A stretch of DNA of 37,901 nt from Chloroflexota bacterium (GTDB lineage: Bacteria; Chloroflexota; Anaerolineae; Anaerolineales; Villigracilaceae): assembly GCA_024434165.1 (NCBI GenBank), contig QMIW01000037.1, positions 1 to 37,901 on the forward strand. The letters are read 5' to 3'. Position numbers and translations under genes: made by a program. This document shows positions 6,659 to 14,185 of this stretch, piece after piece (the stretch's first letter is position 1; each line of letters begins with the position of its first letter). The notes below the pieces were generated by a model that saw only the letters and a list, made by a program, of their open reading frames with translations, was not told the origin of the DNA and did not search any database.

Positions 6659-7750
6659 TTATCCCGCCACCGAATTCAACGCCCGCACGAAGGCTTCCGC
6701 CATCTTTTGAATATTGATCTCTTCCGAGACGATCCGAAACGACTCTTTCCCCATCCTTCGCAGGCGCGCCATATCGGACAGCGCGTTCTTCATGGCGGAA
6801 ACCAGCGCGCCGTAATCGTCCGGCTCGATCTGCCAGCCGTTCGATTCCCGAACCAGGTCATCCTGCGTGCCATCCCCTTTGGCGACGATGACGGGCAAGC
6901 CGTAACTCATGGCTTCCTGCACAGCCAGCCCGCCGGTGCCGGGGAGGACGAACAGATCCGCCTGCTGGAAGTACGGCTTTAAATCTGCGCCGTGCTTTGC
7001 GCCGATAAACTCCGCCGAGGGATAAACGTTCCCTGCCAGTGACTCCAGCGCGGCGCGTTCGGGTCCATCGCCGACGATCAGCAATCGCGGATTTGTCCCC
7101 AGCTCGGCGCAGGCACGCAGGAGGAGATCCACCCGCTTTCGCGCCTGCAATCGTCCAACAAATAAGATCGTTGGTCGAAGATCGAAAGTCAAAGGGCGGT
7201 TGGGCATTGGGAAGTTTGGTGTGGAAGAAACTGAGTTGTGCGCCACGAAAATCTTTTCGCGCGGAAAGCCAAGCGCCGCATATTCCTCCGCTCCGCGCTG
7301 GCTGTATGCCAGCAGCGCGTCGAACCGGCTCAGGAATTGGATTCGCCTCATTTGGCGGAACCCGGACCAGGGTCCAGAAAGAGGCGGCGAACCCAAGCCC
7401 CAGCCGATGACTTTGCGCCCGCGGGCGTGCATCCATTTGATTCCCGCCGAAGTCGAAAGGTAGCGCGGGTTCGCTTCCACGATCAAAGCGTCGGGATTCC
7501 AATCGGTAAGCCAGTCCACGAAGCCGCGTTGATGGCAAAGATAAAAACGCCCGTTGAAGAGGTGGAGGTTGCCGGCTTCGACGCGCTTTGCAATTTGCGT
7601 CTGCCCGTCCACGATCATTTCTTCGGGGCGGGCATATCCGGCAAAGAGGCTCAGCCCGCCTTCGCAATGCGTTGCGAGCAAATCGAAGAACGGAACGCGA
7701 TACCCCGGCAGGACACGCTGCTGCAAACCCAATCTGCCTTTGAATTTCAT
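6659..7750 (-). CDS. Glycosyltransferase family 4 (GT-B fold)
   Basis: The protein has 363 residues and no membrane segment. The N-terminal half begins with LPGYRVPFFDLLA, the acceptor-side pattern of GT4 enzymes. The C-terminal Rossmann half starts at PTILFVGRLQARKRVDLLL and continues with LLIVGDGPER and FVLPGTGGLAVQEAMSYGLPV, where the E-x7-E-like region binds a nucleotide sugar. The acceptor is probably a lipid-linked or surface glycan. Linker residues between the two halves (NFPMPNRPLTFDLRP) are encoded by a 7-bp-period repeat. The start overlaps the stop of the GT-C-like gene (ATGA), so the two are coupled. Confidence 0.85.
   Translation of the reverse strand: MKFKGRLGLQQRVLPGYRVPFFDLLATHCEGGLSLFAGYARPEEMIVDGQTQIAKRVEAGNLHLFNGRFYLCHQRGFVDWLTDWNPDALIVEANPRYLSTSAGIKWMHARGRKVIGWGLGSPPLSGPWSGFRQMRRIQFLSRFDALLAYSQRGAEEYAALGFPREKIFVAHNSVSSTPNFPMPNRPLTFDLRPTILFVGRLQARKRVDLLLRACAELGTNPRLLIVGDGPERAALESLAGNVYPSAEFIGAKHGADLKPYFQQADLFVLPGTGGLAVQEAMSYGLPVIVAKGDGTQDDLVRESNGWQIEPDDYGALVSAMKNALSDMARLRRMGKESFRIVSEEINIQKMAEAFVRALNSVAG
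7164..7226. repeat. 7-bp-period repeat inside a GT4 gene
   Basis: The plus strand reads TTGGTCG, AAGATCG, AAAGTCA, AAGGGCGG and then TTGGGCA, TTGGGAA, GTTTGG. It encodes the interdomain linker of the glycosyltransferase in frame. It is the same phrase family as the mutS2 copies (GGTCGAA / GTCAAAG) with a second family (TTGGGAA) attached. Confidence 0.6.
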
Positions 7751-9240
7751 TGCGCCTCACAACGAGCAAAGATGACGGCGTAATCGTCGCGGTATTCCTC
7801 GCACCACACGGCGGAGGAGGAGACCGCGCGAATCAGGTTTGGCTGCGCCGCGCGCGAAAGCAGCAGCAGGTTGATGCCTTCGCGGTCGAACATCTCCTGC
7901 CAGCTTTCGCCGCCGCTGACGCGCACATATTCCCGCCATTGTTCCTGCGGAAAACTGTACATGCGCGTGTCCATCCAGGTGGGGCGCGAAGGCAGGGCGA
8001 ACAGGAGGTACGAGCCAAAAGCGTAATCGTTCCACAGCGGACCCGGTAGATCTTCGCGCGTTTTCAGGAATTCCACCGCGTCCACCGGGGTGGTGGTCAG
8101 TTCGTAGATTTCGGGCGCGTCCCGCCACCATGGGTCGCGGATGCCGGGAAGGAAGATCAGCGGCAGGAGGAACAACGCGGAAGCAAGCGTCGTGTTGATG
8201 CGCGGGTTGATTTTTTCGACGGGCTTGTCCACGAAGGCGTTTGTCCATTCGCCGGCCAGTCTGGCGGTGAAGACGGCAAGCAGGAACATGAACCAGATCA
8301 CATAGCGGATGCCCGAAAACGCCAGCCAGCCGAAGCCCAGGAAGAGAATCCATTCGAGCAGGGTGAGTCTCTGCCTTGAAAACGCCGCAAGGATTGGGAA
8401 GGCAAGCACCCATGCGAAGAAGATGTTCATCTGCCAGCCTTCGTTCGCCGGAGGACGCCATTCCACGCTGAAGAGATAATCGGAGGGGTTGCTGAGGATG
8501 AAGACCAGATATTGCCACACACCAAATCCACGCGGGTTGAGCAGGCTGGCAATGAACATGGCAATCAGCGTAATGAGCATGGATTGGTGCTTTTTTGAGC
8601 CCCAAAAGGCGCGAACGATACTTTTTGGATCGTTCACAGACAATTCCTTCATCCACTCATTCGAGCCGAACATCAACGCCGCGCCCGCCAGCAGAAATGG
8701 CAAAACAAATGAGCCGTGCAGGTTTGCCCAAAGGAATGTGGAAAGAGGAAAGAGGAAAAGAAGACAACTGTTTCCTTTCTGCCATTCGTATATTACGAAC
8801 AGACAGAGCAGGAACAACGGATATGCAAACAACTGCGGGCGCATCATCCAGTTGTTGGCGGTGGATAAACCCAACAGCGCCAGGAGAATGGTCGCCGTCC
8901 GCGCGCCAACCCAGGAGCGCATCAGCCGCCAGGTCAAACCATAGGCGGTGCCGAGCAAACTGGCGCGCAGGAGAAAGGTGAGCGGCGCACCGCCTGTTCG
9001 ATAAACAAGATAAAAAACGATTCCCGACAGCCACTGCTGGTAAAAGATCGGCTCCCCCGCGCGGCTGTGACTCATCGTATCCACCAGCGGCACAGAGCCT
9101 TGTTCCAGAATATCCCTGCCTAAACGGAGATACCACCAATAATCCTGGGCAGGCACAGAGATCATAAAGGAAACCCCAAGCAGCGGCAAAAGTGCAATGC
9201 TCAACCAGAGTAAATCATACGAACGGGAATGGCTTTTCAT
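7747..9240 (-). CDS. Polytopic membrane protein, GT-C glycosyltransferase-like
   Basis: The protein has 497 residues, about ten to twelve predicted transmembrane helices and a short cytoplasmic N-terminus. After the first helix lies QDYWWYLRLGRDILEQG, then PLVDTMSHSRAG and FYQQWLSGIVFYLVYR. This acidic and aromatic first loop is typical of GT-C type transferases that use polyprenyl-phosphate sugars. The C-terminal 100 residues form a soluble extracytoplasmic region. It is coupled by a 4-base overlap to the GT4 gene, and a surface-glycan role is inferred. WQKGNSCLLFLFPLSTFLW is partly encoded by a purine-rich heptamer repeat (8742-8775). Confidence 0.65.
   Translation of the reverse strand: MKSHSRSYDLLWLSIALLPLLGVSFMISVPAQDYWWYLRLGRDILEQGSVPLVDTMSHSRAGEPIFYQQWLSGIVFYLVYRTGGAPLTFLLRASLLGTAYGLTWRLMRSWVGARTATILLALLGLSTANNWMMRPQLFAYPLFLLCLFVIYEWQKGNSCLLFLFPLSTFLWANLHGSFVLPFLLAGAALMFGSNEWMKELSVNDPKSIVRAFWGSKKHQSMLITLIAMFIASLLNPRGFGVWQYLVFILSNPSDYLFSVEWRPPANEGWQMNIFFAWVLAFPILAAFSRQRLTLLEWILFLGFGWLAFSGIRYVIWFMFLLAVFTARLAGEWTNAFVDKPVEKINPRINTTLASALFLLPLIFLPGIRDPWWRDAPEIYELTTTPVDAVEFLKTREDLPGPLWNDYAFGSYLLFALPSRPTWMDTRMYSFPQEQWREYVRVSGGESWQEMFDREGINLLLLSRAAQPNLIRAVSSSAVWCEEYRDDYAVIFARCEAQ
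8742..8775. repeat. Heptamer repeat (GGAAAGA) inside the GT-C-like gene
   Basis: GGAAAGA-GGAAAGA-GGAAAAG-AAGACAA on the plus strand has a 7-base period. It corresponds to a loop/helix segment of the membrane protein (LLFLFPLS) and keeps the frame. CCTCTTT heptamers, its complement type, occur at 10771-10808. Confidence 0.5.
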
Positions 9241-9270
9241 CCGCGATCCGTTTATCCGCTTCCAAATCCG

Positions 9271-9690
9271 CTACCCAATATGCGGCGCGGAATAGGCGGG
9301 CGATTTATGCACATGCACCACCTTCCAGCTGCCGTCCAGTTTCACCATCACGCGGCTTTCGTTGTGCGCGGCAACCGTCACGCCCGAAGCCAGCGCCGTG
9401 CTGATGAGCAGGGTGTAACTGGCAATCGCCGTGTCGCCATAGCGTTGGATGTGCAAATTCGCCAGATCGAAGCGCGTCCTCCCTTTTTCCTCTGCGCCAA
9501 AAACGGAACCGCGCTCGGCATTGGATGTCATCATAAACTCGTGGAACGGCAGCCCGTCCAACCGGTGCGGCGTGACCCACCACTCGTACAGCGTCAGATC
9601 CTCCGCCGTCGTTTCATGATATGAGGCAATATCGTTTGTCATAATGCCTTGCAAATGCTTCAATAAAAATTCGTGAACTTCCTTGTCCAT
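9271..9690 (-). CDS. NTF2-like (SnoaL/DUF4440-type) protein
   Basis: The protein has 139 residues from ATG 9690, selected because GGAGG sits 7 bases upstream; a TTG two codons earlier is unlikely. An N-terminal helix (DKEVHEFLLKHLQGIMTNDIASYHETTAED) precedes LTLYEWW. Strands then end in TAIASYTLLIST, NESRVMVKLDGSWKVVHVHKS. This is the cone-shaped NTF2 fold of calmodulin-kinase-association/SnoaL-type proteins, which bind small ligands or act as isomerases. There is no signal peptide. It lies between two glycosyltransferase-type genes; no specific substrate can be assigned. Confidence 0.75.
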   Translation of the reverse strand: MDKEVHEFLLKHLQGIMTNDIASYHETTAEDLTLYEWWVTPHRLDGLPFHEFMMTSNAERGSVFGAEEKGRTRFDLANLHIQRYGDTAIASYTLLISTALASGVTVAAHNESRVMVKLDGSWKVVHVHKSPAYSAPHIG

Positions 9691-9695
9691 AACCA

Positions 9696-9735
9696 ATCCT
9701 CCAATTACTCAATTACCAATTACTCAATCACTCCA
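9696..9735. repeat. 7/8-bp-period repeat CAATTAC, supplies the downstream Shine-Dalgarno
   Basis: The plus strand reads CCAATCCTCCAATTACT, CAATTAC, CAATTACT, CAATCACT. Its CCTCC (GGAGG on the minus strand) is the ribosome-binding site of the NTF2-like gene, and its other end runs through the stop codon of the glycosyltransferase gene. The element fills the spacer completely. Confidence 0.6.
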
Positions 9736-10753
9736 GCAAAACTTTGAGATATGACTCGACCATTCCATCCAGACCAAACTCCGCTTCCGCCCGTCTCCTT
9801 GCGGACCTCCGAACCTGTTCCTGTTTCTCCAGCATTTCCCACGCGGACGATGCCAGCGCGTCCACGTCCGGCATTTCCAATTTCCAGGGATTCGCCCCGT
9901 ACGGCACAATGCACCCGGCATCCCCGCCGACCAGTTCCCTGAGCGAACCCGTATCGAAGCCGATCACGGGCAGTCCGCACGCCAGCGATTCGATGACCGA
10001 GTTTGGACAGGGCGGATTGACTTCGGCGCAGTACATCAGGTGAGAAGAACGCGCCAGTTTGGGAATCTCCCCGCGCGGGACGGTGCCGAGAAATCTAACG
10101 GAGAGATTCACCACAGAGTTCACAGAGAGCACGGAGGTTAATTTTCTTTGAGTCCCTTCATCCACCATGCCTGCCACGACAACTTCCATCGGGTGTTTCG
10201 CGGACATTTTCTCCGCCACCGCAACCGCGTGGAACAAGCCCGAATTCAATCCGCGTGCGAGACTGCCTTCGAGCAGCAACATGCGGATTTTGTCCGCCGG
10301 GCGTTCGCCTTCGCCTTTGGGGGTGTACGTCTGCAAATCCACGCCATTGTGAATGACCGTCGCAGGCGCTTCTGCGGCGCCGTACCAATCCTCCCACCAT
10401 TTGCGGATGAATTCGCTCTGGTAGATGACCCGGTCGGCGAAGCGGTTGCGGATGAGCGAGAGCATGAAGTTGCCATAGACCGCGCGAAGGGTGTACTTCA
10501 CGCCCGACCACTTCACGCGATGCACCCAGTTGATTCCATCCAGCCTTTGGACGACGCGAATGCCCCGCCGGCGGGCCCGCTTCAAGTCCGGCAGGAAGCG
10601 CGTGCCTGCAATGACAAGCACCGCATCGGACTTTTCATCCAGATCGTGAGTCACGTCAATGCCGCGGGCTTTCAATCCCTGCTCGAACTTCAAACGAAAG
10701 GATGCCATGCCGCCCGTCCCCTCCACACGCGGCGTGACGCAAATCTTTGCCAT
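9728..10753 (-). CDS. Glycosyltransferase family 4
   Basis: The protein has 341 residues from ATG 10753 (MAKICVTPRVEGTGGMASFR). A TTG five codons upstream is possible but less likely. N-terminal features are EGTGGMASFRLKFEQGL and VVQRLDGINW. The C-terminal half has TVIHNGVDLQTYTP, EVVVAGMVD and NPPCPNSVIESLACGLPVIGFDTGSL, the nucleotide-sugar-binding region with the conserved Glu. The protein is probably peripheral on the cytoplasmic face. LTSVLSVNSVVNLS is encoded by a repeat phrase at 10106-10140. TATAAT lies only 6 bases before this ATG and there is no Shine-Dalgarno. Confidence 0.85.
   Translation of the reverse strand: MAKICVTPRVEGTGGMASFRLKFEQGLKARGIDVTHDLDEKSDAVLVIAGTRFLPDLKRARRRGIRVVQRLDGINWVHRVKWSGVKYTLRAVYGNFMLSLIRNRFADRVIYQSEFIRKWWEDWYGAAEAPATVIHNGVDLQTYTPKGEGERPADKIRMLLLEGSLARGLNSGLFHAVAVAEKMSAKHPMEVVVAGMVDEGTQRKLTSVLSVNSVVNLSVRFLGTVPRGEIPKLARSSHLMYCAEVNPPCPNSVIESLACGLPVIGFDTGSLRELVGGDAGCIVPYGANPWKLEMPDVDALASSAWEMLEKQEQVRRSARRRAEAEFGLDGMVESYLKVLLE
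10106..10140. repeat. Dispersed 'CACAGAG' repeat phrase inside a glycosyltransferase gene
   Basis: The plus strand reads TTCACCACAGAG, TTCACAGAGAGCACGGAGG. The phrase resembles dispersed repeats built from CACAGAG and CACGGAG found in many genomes. Here it is read in frame as KLTSVLSVNSVVNLS, a serine/valine-rich loop within the GT4 C-terminal domain. Confidence 0.45.
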
Positions 10754-10765
10754 TCGCCCATTATA
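10754..10765 (-). promoter_or_regulatory. -10 box (TATAAT) for leaderless glycosyltransferase
   Basis: TATAAT (10765-10760) is followed after 6 bases (GGGCGA) by the ATG at 10753. With a normal start-site distance, transcription would begin at the start codon itself. Confidence 0.5.
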
Positions 10766-10770
10766 CAATC

Positions 10771-10808
10771 TCCCTCTTTCCTCTTTCCGCCTTCATCCTT
10801 CCTCCCTC
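10771..10808. repeat. Heptamer repeat CCTCTTT between glycosyltransferase and kinase genes
   Basis: The run reads CCTCTTT, CCTCTTT, CCGCCTT, CATCCTT, CCTCCCT on the plus strand, a clear 7-base period. It lies in the divergent spacer between the glycosyltransferase gene and the deoxynucleoside kinase gene. Its complement type is found inside the GT-C-like gene at 8742-8775. Confidence 0.55.
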
Positions 10809-10853
10809 AAATTATGGTATCCTTGATTCAACTTCATTCGGGAGAATTCATTC

Positions 10854-11489
10854 ATGTATATTGCCATCGAGGGCGTGATCGGCGTGGGCAAAACCACGCT
10901 CGCCCGCCTGCTGCAGCCGGTTTTCGAAGCGGAAGTGTTGTTGGAAGTGTTCGAAGAGAACCCCTTCCTCTCCGATTTTTACAGCGACCGCGCGCGCTAC
11001 GCTTTCCAGACGCAGATCTTCTTTTTGCTCAGCCGCTACCACCAACAGAACAACAATGTGCCGAAGGTTCTGGCGGAGGGTAAAAACCTGATCGCCGATT
11101 ACACCTTTGCGAAAGACGCGCTCTTCGCGGGCATCAACCTCAAAGGCGACGAACTCGACATGTACCACAAGGTGCACGAAGCGCTCGGCGAAAAGATTCC
11201 AAAACCCGATCTGCTGGTGTACCTGCAAGCCAGCACCGACACGCTCATGCAGCGCATCGCCTTCCGCGATAGACCCTACGAACGCCAGATGGAGCGAAGT
11301 TACATTGACGAACTGAACACGGCATACGAAAGTTTTTTTTCGAAGCCGTTCAACCATACGCCCATTTTGAAAATTGACACCAACGACTTGAACATCATCC
11401 AGAACGCGGAGCACATCAAGTTGATCGAAAACCGCATCCGCGAGACGCTGGGGCTGACGCCGTTTCAGCCGGCATTGCCCCTGAGTTAG
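10854..11489 (+). CDS. Deoxynucleoside kinase, deoxyguanosine-kinase (Dgk) type
   Basis: The protein has 211 residues. The P-loop GVIGVGKT (7-14) is followed by EENPFLSDFY and the FQTQIFFLLSRYHQ helix typical of dNKs. In place of the DRS motif of Dck-type enzymes it has IADYTFAKD, the pattern I associate with Bacillus Dgk. RPYERQMERSYIDEL is the lid/LID-like Arg-rich segment. It phosphorylates deoxyguanosine (inferred) to dGMP in purine deoxynucleoside salvage, in the cytoplasm. GGGAG lies 8 bases before the ATG. A nucleotidyltransferase-fold gene follows after 10 bases. A second dNK of the other type lies at 15237-15902. Confidence 0.85.
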   Translation: MYIAIEGVIGVGKTTLARLLQPVFEAEVLLEVFEENPFLSDFYSDRARYAFQTQIFFLLSRYHQQNNNVPKVLAEGKNLIADYTFAKDALFAGINLKGDELDMYHKVHEALGEKIPKPDLLVYLQASTDTLMQRIAFRDRPYERQMERSYIDELNTAYESFFSKPFNHTPILKIDTNDLNIIQNAEHIKLIENRIRETLGLTPFQPALPLS

Positions 11490-11499
11490 GCAGGTTCCC

Positions 11500-12528
11500 A
11501 TGCGAGTGACAAGAGATTCCCTGCTGAGGATCGCAAAGGAAACCGTCCAGGAGCGGGCGTATAACGACCCCGACATCATCGCCGCCTACCTGACCGGTTC
11601 CCTGCTTACGCCGAATCCCATGCTCGGCGGCACGGCAGATATTGATATTGTCTTTGTCCACAAAACCCAGCCGGTCAAACTGCGCGAATTCGTCAAACTT
11701 ACACCCGACTTCCACATTGACATCAGCCGCCGCGCCCGGGACGAGTTCAAATCTCCGCGCGAACTGCGCGGCGACCCCTGGCTCGGTTATGAAATGTACG
11801 ATCCCATCCTGCTGTACGAACGCGAGAAGTTCTTCGATTTCGTGCAAGCCAGCCTGCGCGCCGGGTTTGAATTCGAACAGCCGCCGCTCATGCTGCAGCG
11901 CTGCCGCACACTTCTCGCACACGGGCGCGGCATCTGGATGGACATCTCCGAGCTGGAAACGCCCGCCGGGGCAAAAGAAGTGAAAAAATATTTGAAGTCC
12001 CTCTTCCACGCGGTCAACGCCGTGGCAGAGTTGAGCGGACCGCCCATTCAGGAGCGCAGGCTTTTGCTGGAGTTTCCCGCCCGCGCCGAAGCCGCCCAAA
12101 AGCCGGAGATGATCGCCGCGGTGTTCGGCCTCATTGGCGCGAACCGCGTGAACCCCGATACGGTCAAAGGCTGGCTGGCGGATTGGAAGTCCGCGTTTCA
12201 ATTTGCCTGCGAAAAGCCGGAGGTGGATGGACGTATCCACGCCACGCGCCTGAACTACTACGAGAAAGCCGTCAAAGCCATGCTGGAAGGAGAAACGCCT
12301 CTTGCCGCGCTCTGGCCGCTTCTGCAGACCTGGACCTTATCCGCCGAGGTGGTGGGAGGCGACCATCTCACGTTCTGGCAAAACGCCTGCGCGGAACTGG
12401 GTTTGTTGGGAGATGGATTCAAGGAGCGGGTGGAGGGTCTCGACCGTTTCCTCGACGAGATTGAGATTATCTTCGAGGAGATCGCCGCCGCCAACGGACT
12501 GGACGCCGAGCCTTCGACGGGGCTGTAA
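11500..12528 (+). CDS. Nucleotidyltransferase-fold protein of unknown function
   Basis: The protein has 342 residues, is soluble and has no signal peptide. The N-terminus has AAYLTGSLLTPNPMLGG followed by ADIDIVFV. Gly33-Ser34, with Asp47-x-Asp49 and a later acidic strand (HIDISRR, Asp74), match the GS...DxD...D layout of the polymerase-beta-like nucleotidyltransferase fold. The remaining 250 residues are mostly helical, comparable to the substrate domain of such proteins. The substrate is unknown. It begins 10 bases after the dGK-like gene and is probably cotranscribed. A small upstream AGG is the only ribosome-binding-site candidate. Confidence 0.6.
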   Translation: MRVTRDSLLRIAKETVQERAYNDPDIIAAYLTGSLLTPNPMLGGTADIDIVFVHKTQPVKLREFVKLTPDFHIDISRRARDEFKSPRELRGDPWLGYEMYDPILLYEREKFFDFVQASLRAGFEFEQPPLMLQRCRTLLAHGRGIWMDISELETPAGAKEVKKYLKSLFHAVNAVAELSGPPIQERRLLLEFPARAEAAQKPEMIAAVFGLIGANRVNPDTVKGWLADWKSAFQFACEKPEVDGRIHATRLNYYEKAVKAMLEGETPLAALWPLLQTWTLSAEVVGGDHLTFWQNACAELGLLGDGFKERVEGLDRFLDEIEIIFEEIAAANGLDAEPSTGL

Positions 12529-12535
12529 ATGCGGG

Positions 12536-12662
12536 TATAATCAGCGCCGATGTTTCGAGGAAATCCCCTGTTACACCCGTTTGAAAAGTCCCGACCGGAC
12601 TCCTTCTTTGTTTTCAATTTTCATTCTCGAAAAGCCTGACAAATTTTTGTCAGGCTTTTTTT
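12536..12662 (+). ncRNA. Candidate short transcript (sRNA or leaderless 29-aa ORF)
   Basis: A perfect -10 hexamer TATAAT (12536-12541) is followed by a strong rho-independent terminator ending at 12662, defining a transcript of about 113 bases. An ATG at 12550, 8 bases after the -10, opens a 29-codon frame (MFRGNPLLHPFEKSRPD..., stop at 12637-12639) whose stop lies in the terminator stem. No -35 box or Shine-Dalgarno is visible. It does not match the tmRNA, SRP or RNase P cores that I know. It could be an sRNA, a leaderless microprotein, or the terminated 3' end of the upstream operon. Confidence 0.4.
12630..12662 (+). terminator. Strong rho-independent terminator
   Basis: AAAAGCCTGACAAA (12630-12643) pairs perfectly with TTTGTCAGGCTTTT (12646-12659) across a 2-base loop, followed by further T residues. 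It ends the transcript from the dGK operon and/or the short unit starting near 12548. Confidence 0.9.
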
Positions 12663-12749
12663 ATCAGATGGGAGCGGCCCCGCAATGGGCAGTCAAGGTA
12701 CCGGGTTTTTGCCGAGCGGGTTGCTCTACGATTTATATGGAGAGAGCGT

Positions 12750-13097
12750 ATGAACGACTTTACCGATGTAAAACTCGAAATCTTCATCCCGCAGGGATAC
12801 GTGGATCAGGTCCGCGAGGCGCTGGCAAAGGTTGGCGTGGGCGTGATCGGCAAGTACGACCACTGTTTCGCCGTTTCCGAGGTGCAGGGTTCGTTCCGCC
12901 CGCTGGAGGGAGCCAGTCCCTTCGACGGGAAAGTAGGTGAGATCACCTACAGTGTGGAATACAAACTCGAAGTGAATTGCAGGCGCGGGTTGGTGGAAGA
13001 GGCGGTTGCCGCAGTGCGGCGTTCACATCCCTACGAAGAGCCGCTCATCAACGTCATTCCGCTGGCGAATCATTTATTCGATATGAGGAAAAAATGA
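12750..13097 (+). CDS. NIF3/CutA-like (PII-fold) small protein
   Basis: The protein has 115 residues. It begins VKLEIFIPQGYVDQVREALAKVGVG and ends RRSHPYEEPLINVIPL, with HPYEEP at 93-98. This beta-alpha-beta pattern plus HPYEEP matches the insert domain of YqfO/NIF3 proteins, related to CutA and PII. CutA proteins are trimeric and linked to divalent-metal tolerance. GGAGAGAG upstream supports the start. Its stop codon overlaps the start of the EamA transporter gene by 4 bases, so the two are translationally coupled. Given the partner's histidine-rich tail, a metal-related role is a reasonable inference but is not shown. Confidence 0.75.
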   Translation: MNDFTDVKLEIFIPQGYVDQVREALAKVGVGVIGKYDHCFAVSEVQGSFRPLEGASPFDGKVGEITYSVEYKLEVNCRRGLVEEAVAAVRRSHPYEEPLINVIPLANHLFDMRKK

Positions 13098-14155
13098 AAT
13101 CGCAAAACATCGGATACATCCTGCAAGCCCTGCTCGCGGCGGTCTTCTTTGGGGCAAGCGCGCCGGTCTCGAAGTTGCTGCTTGGGGATATTGCGCCGGT
13201 TTTCCTGGCTTCTTTTCTTTATCTCGGCAGCGGCACGGGCATCGCGTTGACGCGGTTGACTCAACGAAAGGGAACCGAGGCGGGTATTCAGCGGGCGGAC
13301 GTGAAATGGCTGGCAGGCGCGATCCTCTCCGGCGGCATCCTCGCGCCGATCCTGCTGATGGTGAGTCTGCAACATACGCCTGCTTCCACGGCGTCGCTTC
13401 TGCTGAACTTCGAGGGTGTGGGCACGACGGTCATTGCGCTGTTCTTCTTCCGCGAATCCATCAGCCGCCGCGCATGGACCGCCATCCTGCTCATCACGCT
13501 GGCAAGCATTTTTCTCTCGACCGATTTCTCCAGCGGGTTTGGGGTTTCGCCCGGCGCGCTGGGCATCCTGCTTGCCTGCGTGCTCTGGGGCGCGGACAAC
13601 AACTTCACGCGCAATATCTCCGGCAAGGACCCGCTCGTCATCGTGGCGTGGAAGGGACTGGCAGCGGGGTCGTTCTCCTTCCTGCTGGCGTGGGCGCTCG
13701 GCAGCCCGTTCCCTTCGGCAACAGCCATTCTCAGCACGATGGCGCTGGGATTTCTCAGTTACGGCTTGAGCACCCTGCTGTTCATCCGCTCGATGCGCGG
13801 ATTGGGCGCGGCGCGCACCAGCGCGTTATATGGCACGGCTCCGCTGGCGGGGGTCCTGCTTTCGATTGTCATCTTCGGCGAAATCCCCTCTGTCCTTTTC
13901 GCTGCCGCCGCCCTCCTGATGATCGGCGGGGCGCTGCTACTGGTCAATGAGAGCCACTCGCACACACACATCCACACCGCCATCATCCACGAGCACAGCC
14001 ACAGTCACCGCGATCCCATGCACGAGCACGACGAGGCGAAAGGCATCCATTCACACGTGCATGAGCATCCCGTCGAGGAGCACGAGCACGACCACATGCC
14101 GGATATCCACCACCGGCATGGGCATGAAAAAGAAAGACGAAAAAATCATCACTGA
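13094..14155 (+). CDS. EamA/DMT transporter with histidine-rich C-terminal tail
   Basis: The protein has 353 residues from ATG 13094, which overlaps the preceding stop. Ten predicted transmembrane helices (about 7-285) form two EamA repeats; FFGASAPVSKLLLG and LACVLWGADNNFTRNIS are the typical repeat starts. DMT exporters move metabolites or other small solutes out of the cell. After the last helix a tail of 66 residues (288-353) contains 23 histidines as HSHTHIH, HEHSHSH, HSHVHEH and HHRHGHE. Such tails bind Zn, Ni or Co in known metal transporters but are unusual on EamA proteins. Together with the coupled CutA/NIF3-like gene this suggests metal-linked efflux. Confidence 0.85.
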   Translation: MKSQNIGYILQALLAAVFFGASAPVSKLLLGDIAPVFLASFLYLGSGTGIALTRLTQRKGTEAGIQRADVKWLAGAILSGGILAPILLMVSLQHTPASTASLLLNFEGVGTTVIALFFFRESISRRAWTAILLITLASIFLSTDFSSGFGVSPGALGILLACVLWGADNNFTRNISGKDPLVIVAWKGLAAGSFSFLLAWALGSPFPSATAILSTMALGFLSYGLSTLLFIRSMRGLGAARTSALYGTAPLAGVLLSIVIFGEIPSVLFAAAALLMIGGALLLVNESHSHTHIHTAIIHEHSHSHRDPMHEHDEAKGIHSHVHEHPVEEHEHDHMPDIHHRHGHEKERRKNHH

Positions 14156-14185
14156 ACAAAAACCACCAAACCAGGAGACCAACCA

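Noticed and set aside
9696-9735. Short repeats as a CRISPR array
   Set aside because: Units of 7-8 bases without spacers of constant length and no cas genes; they are simple-period repeats.
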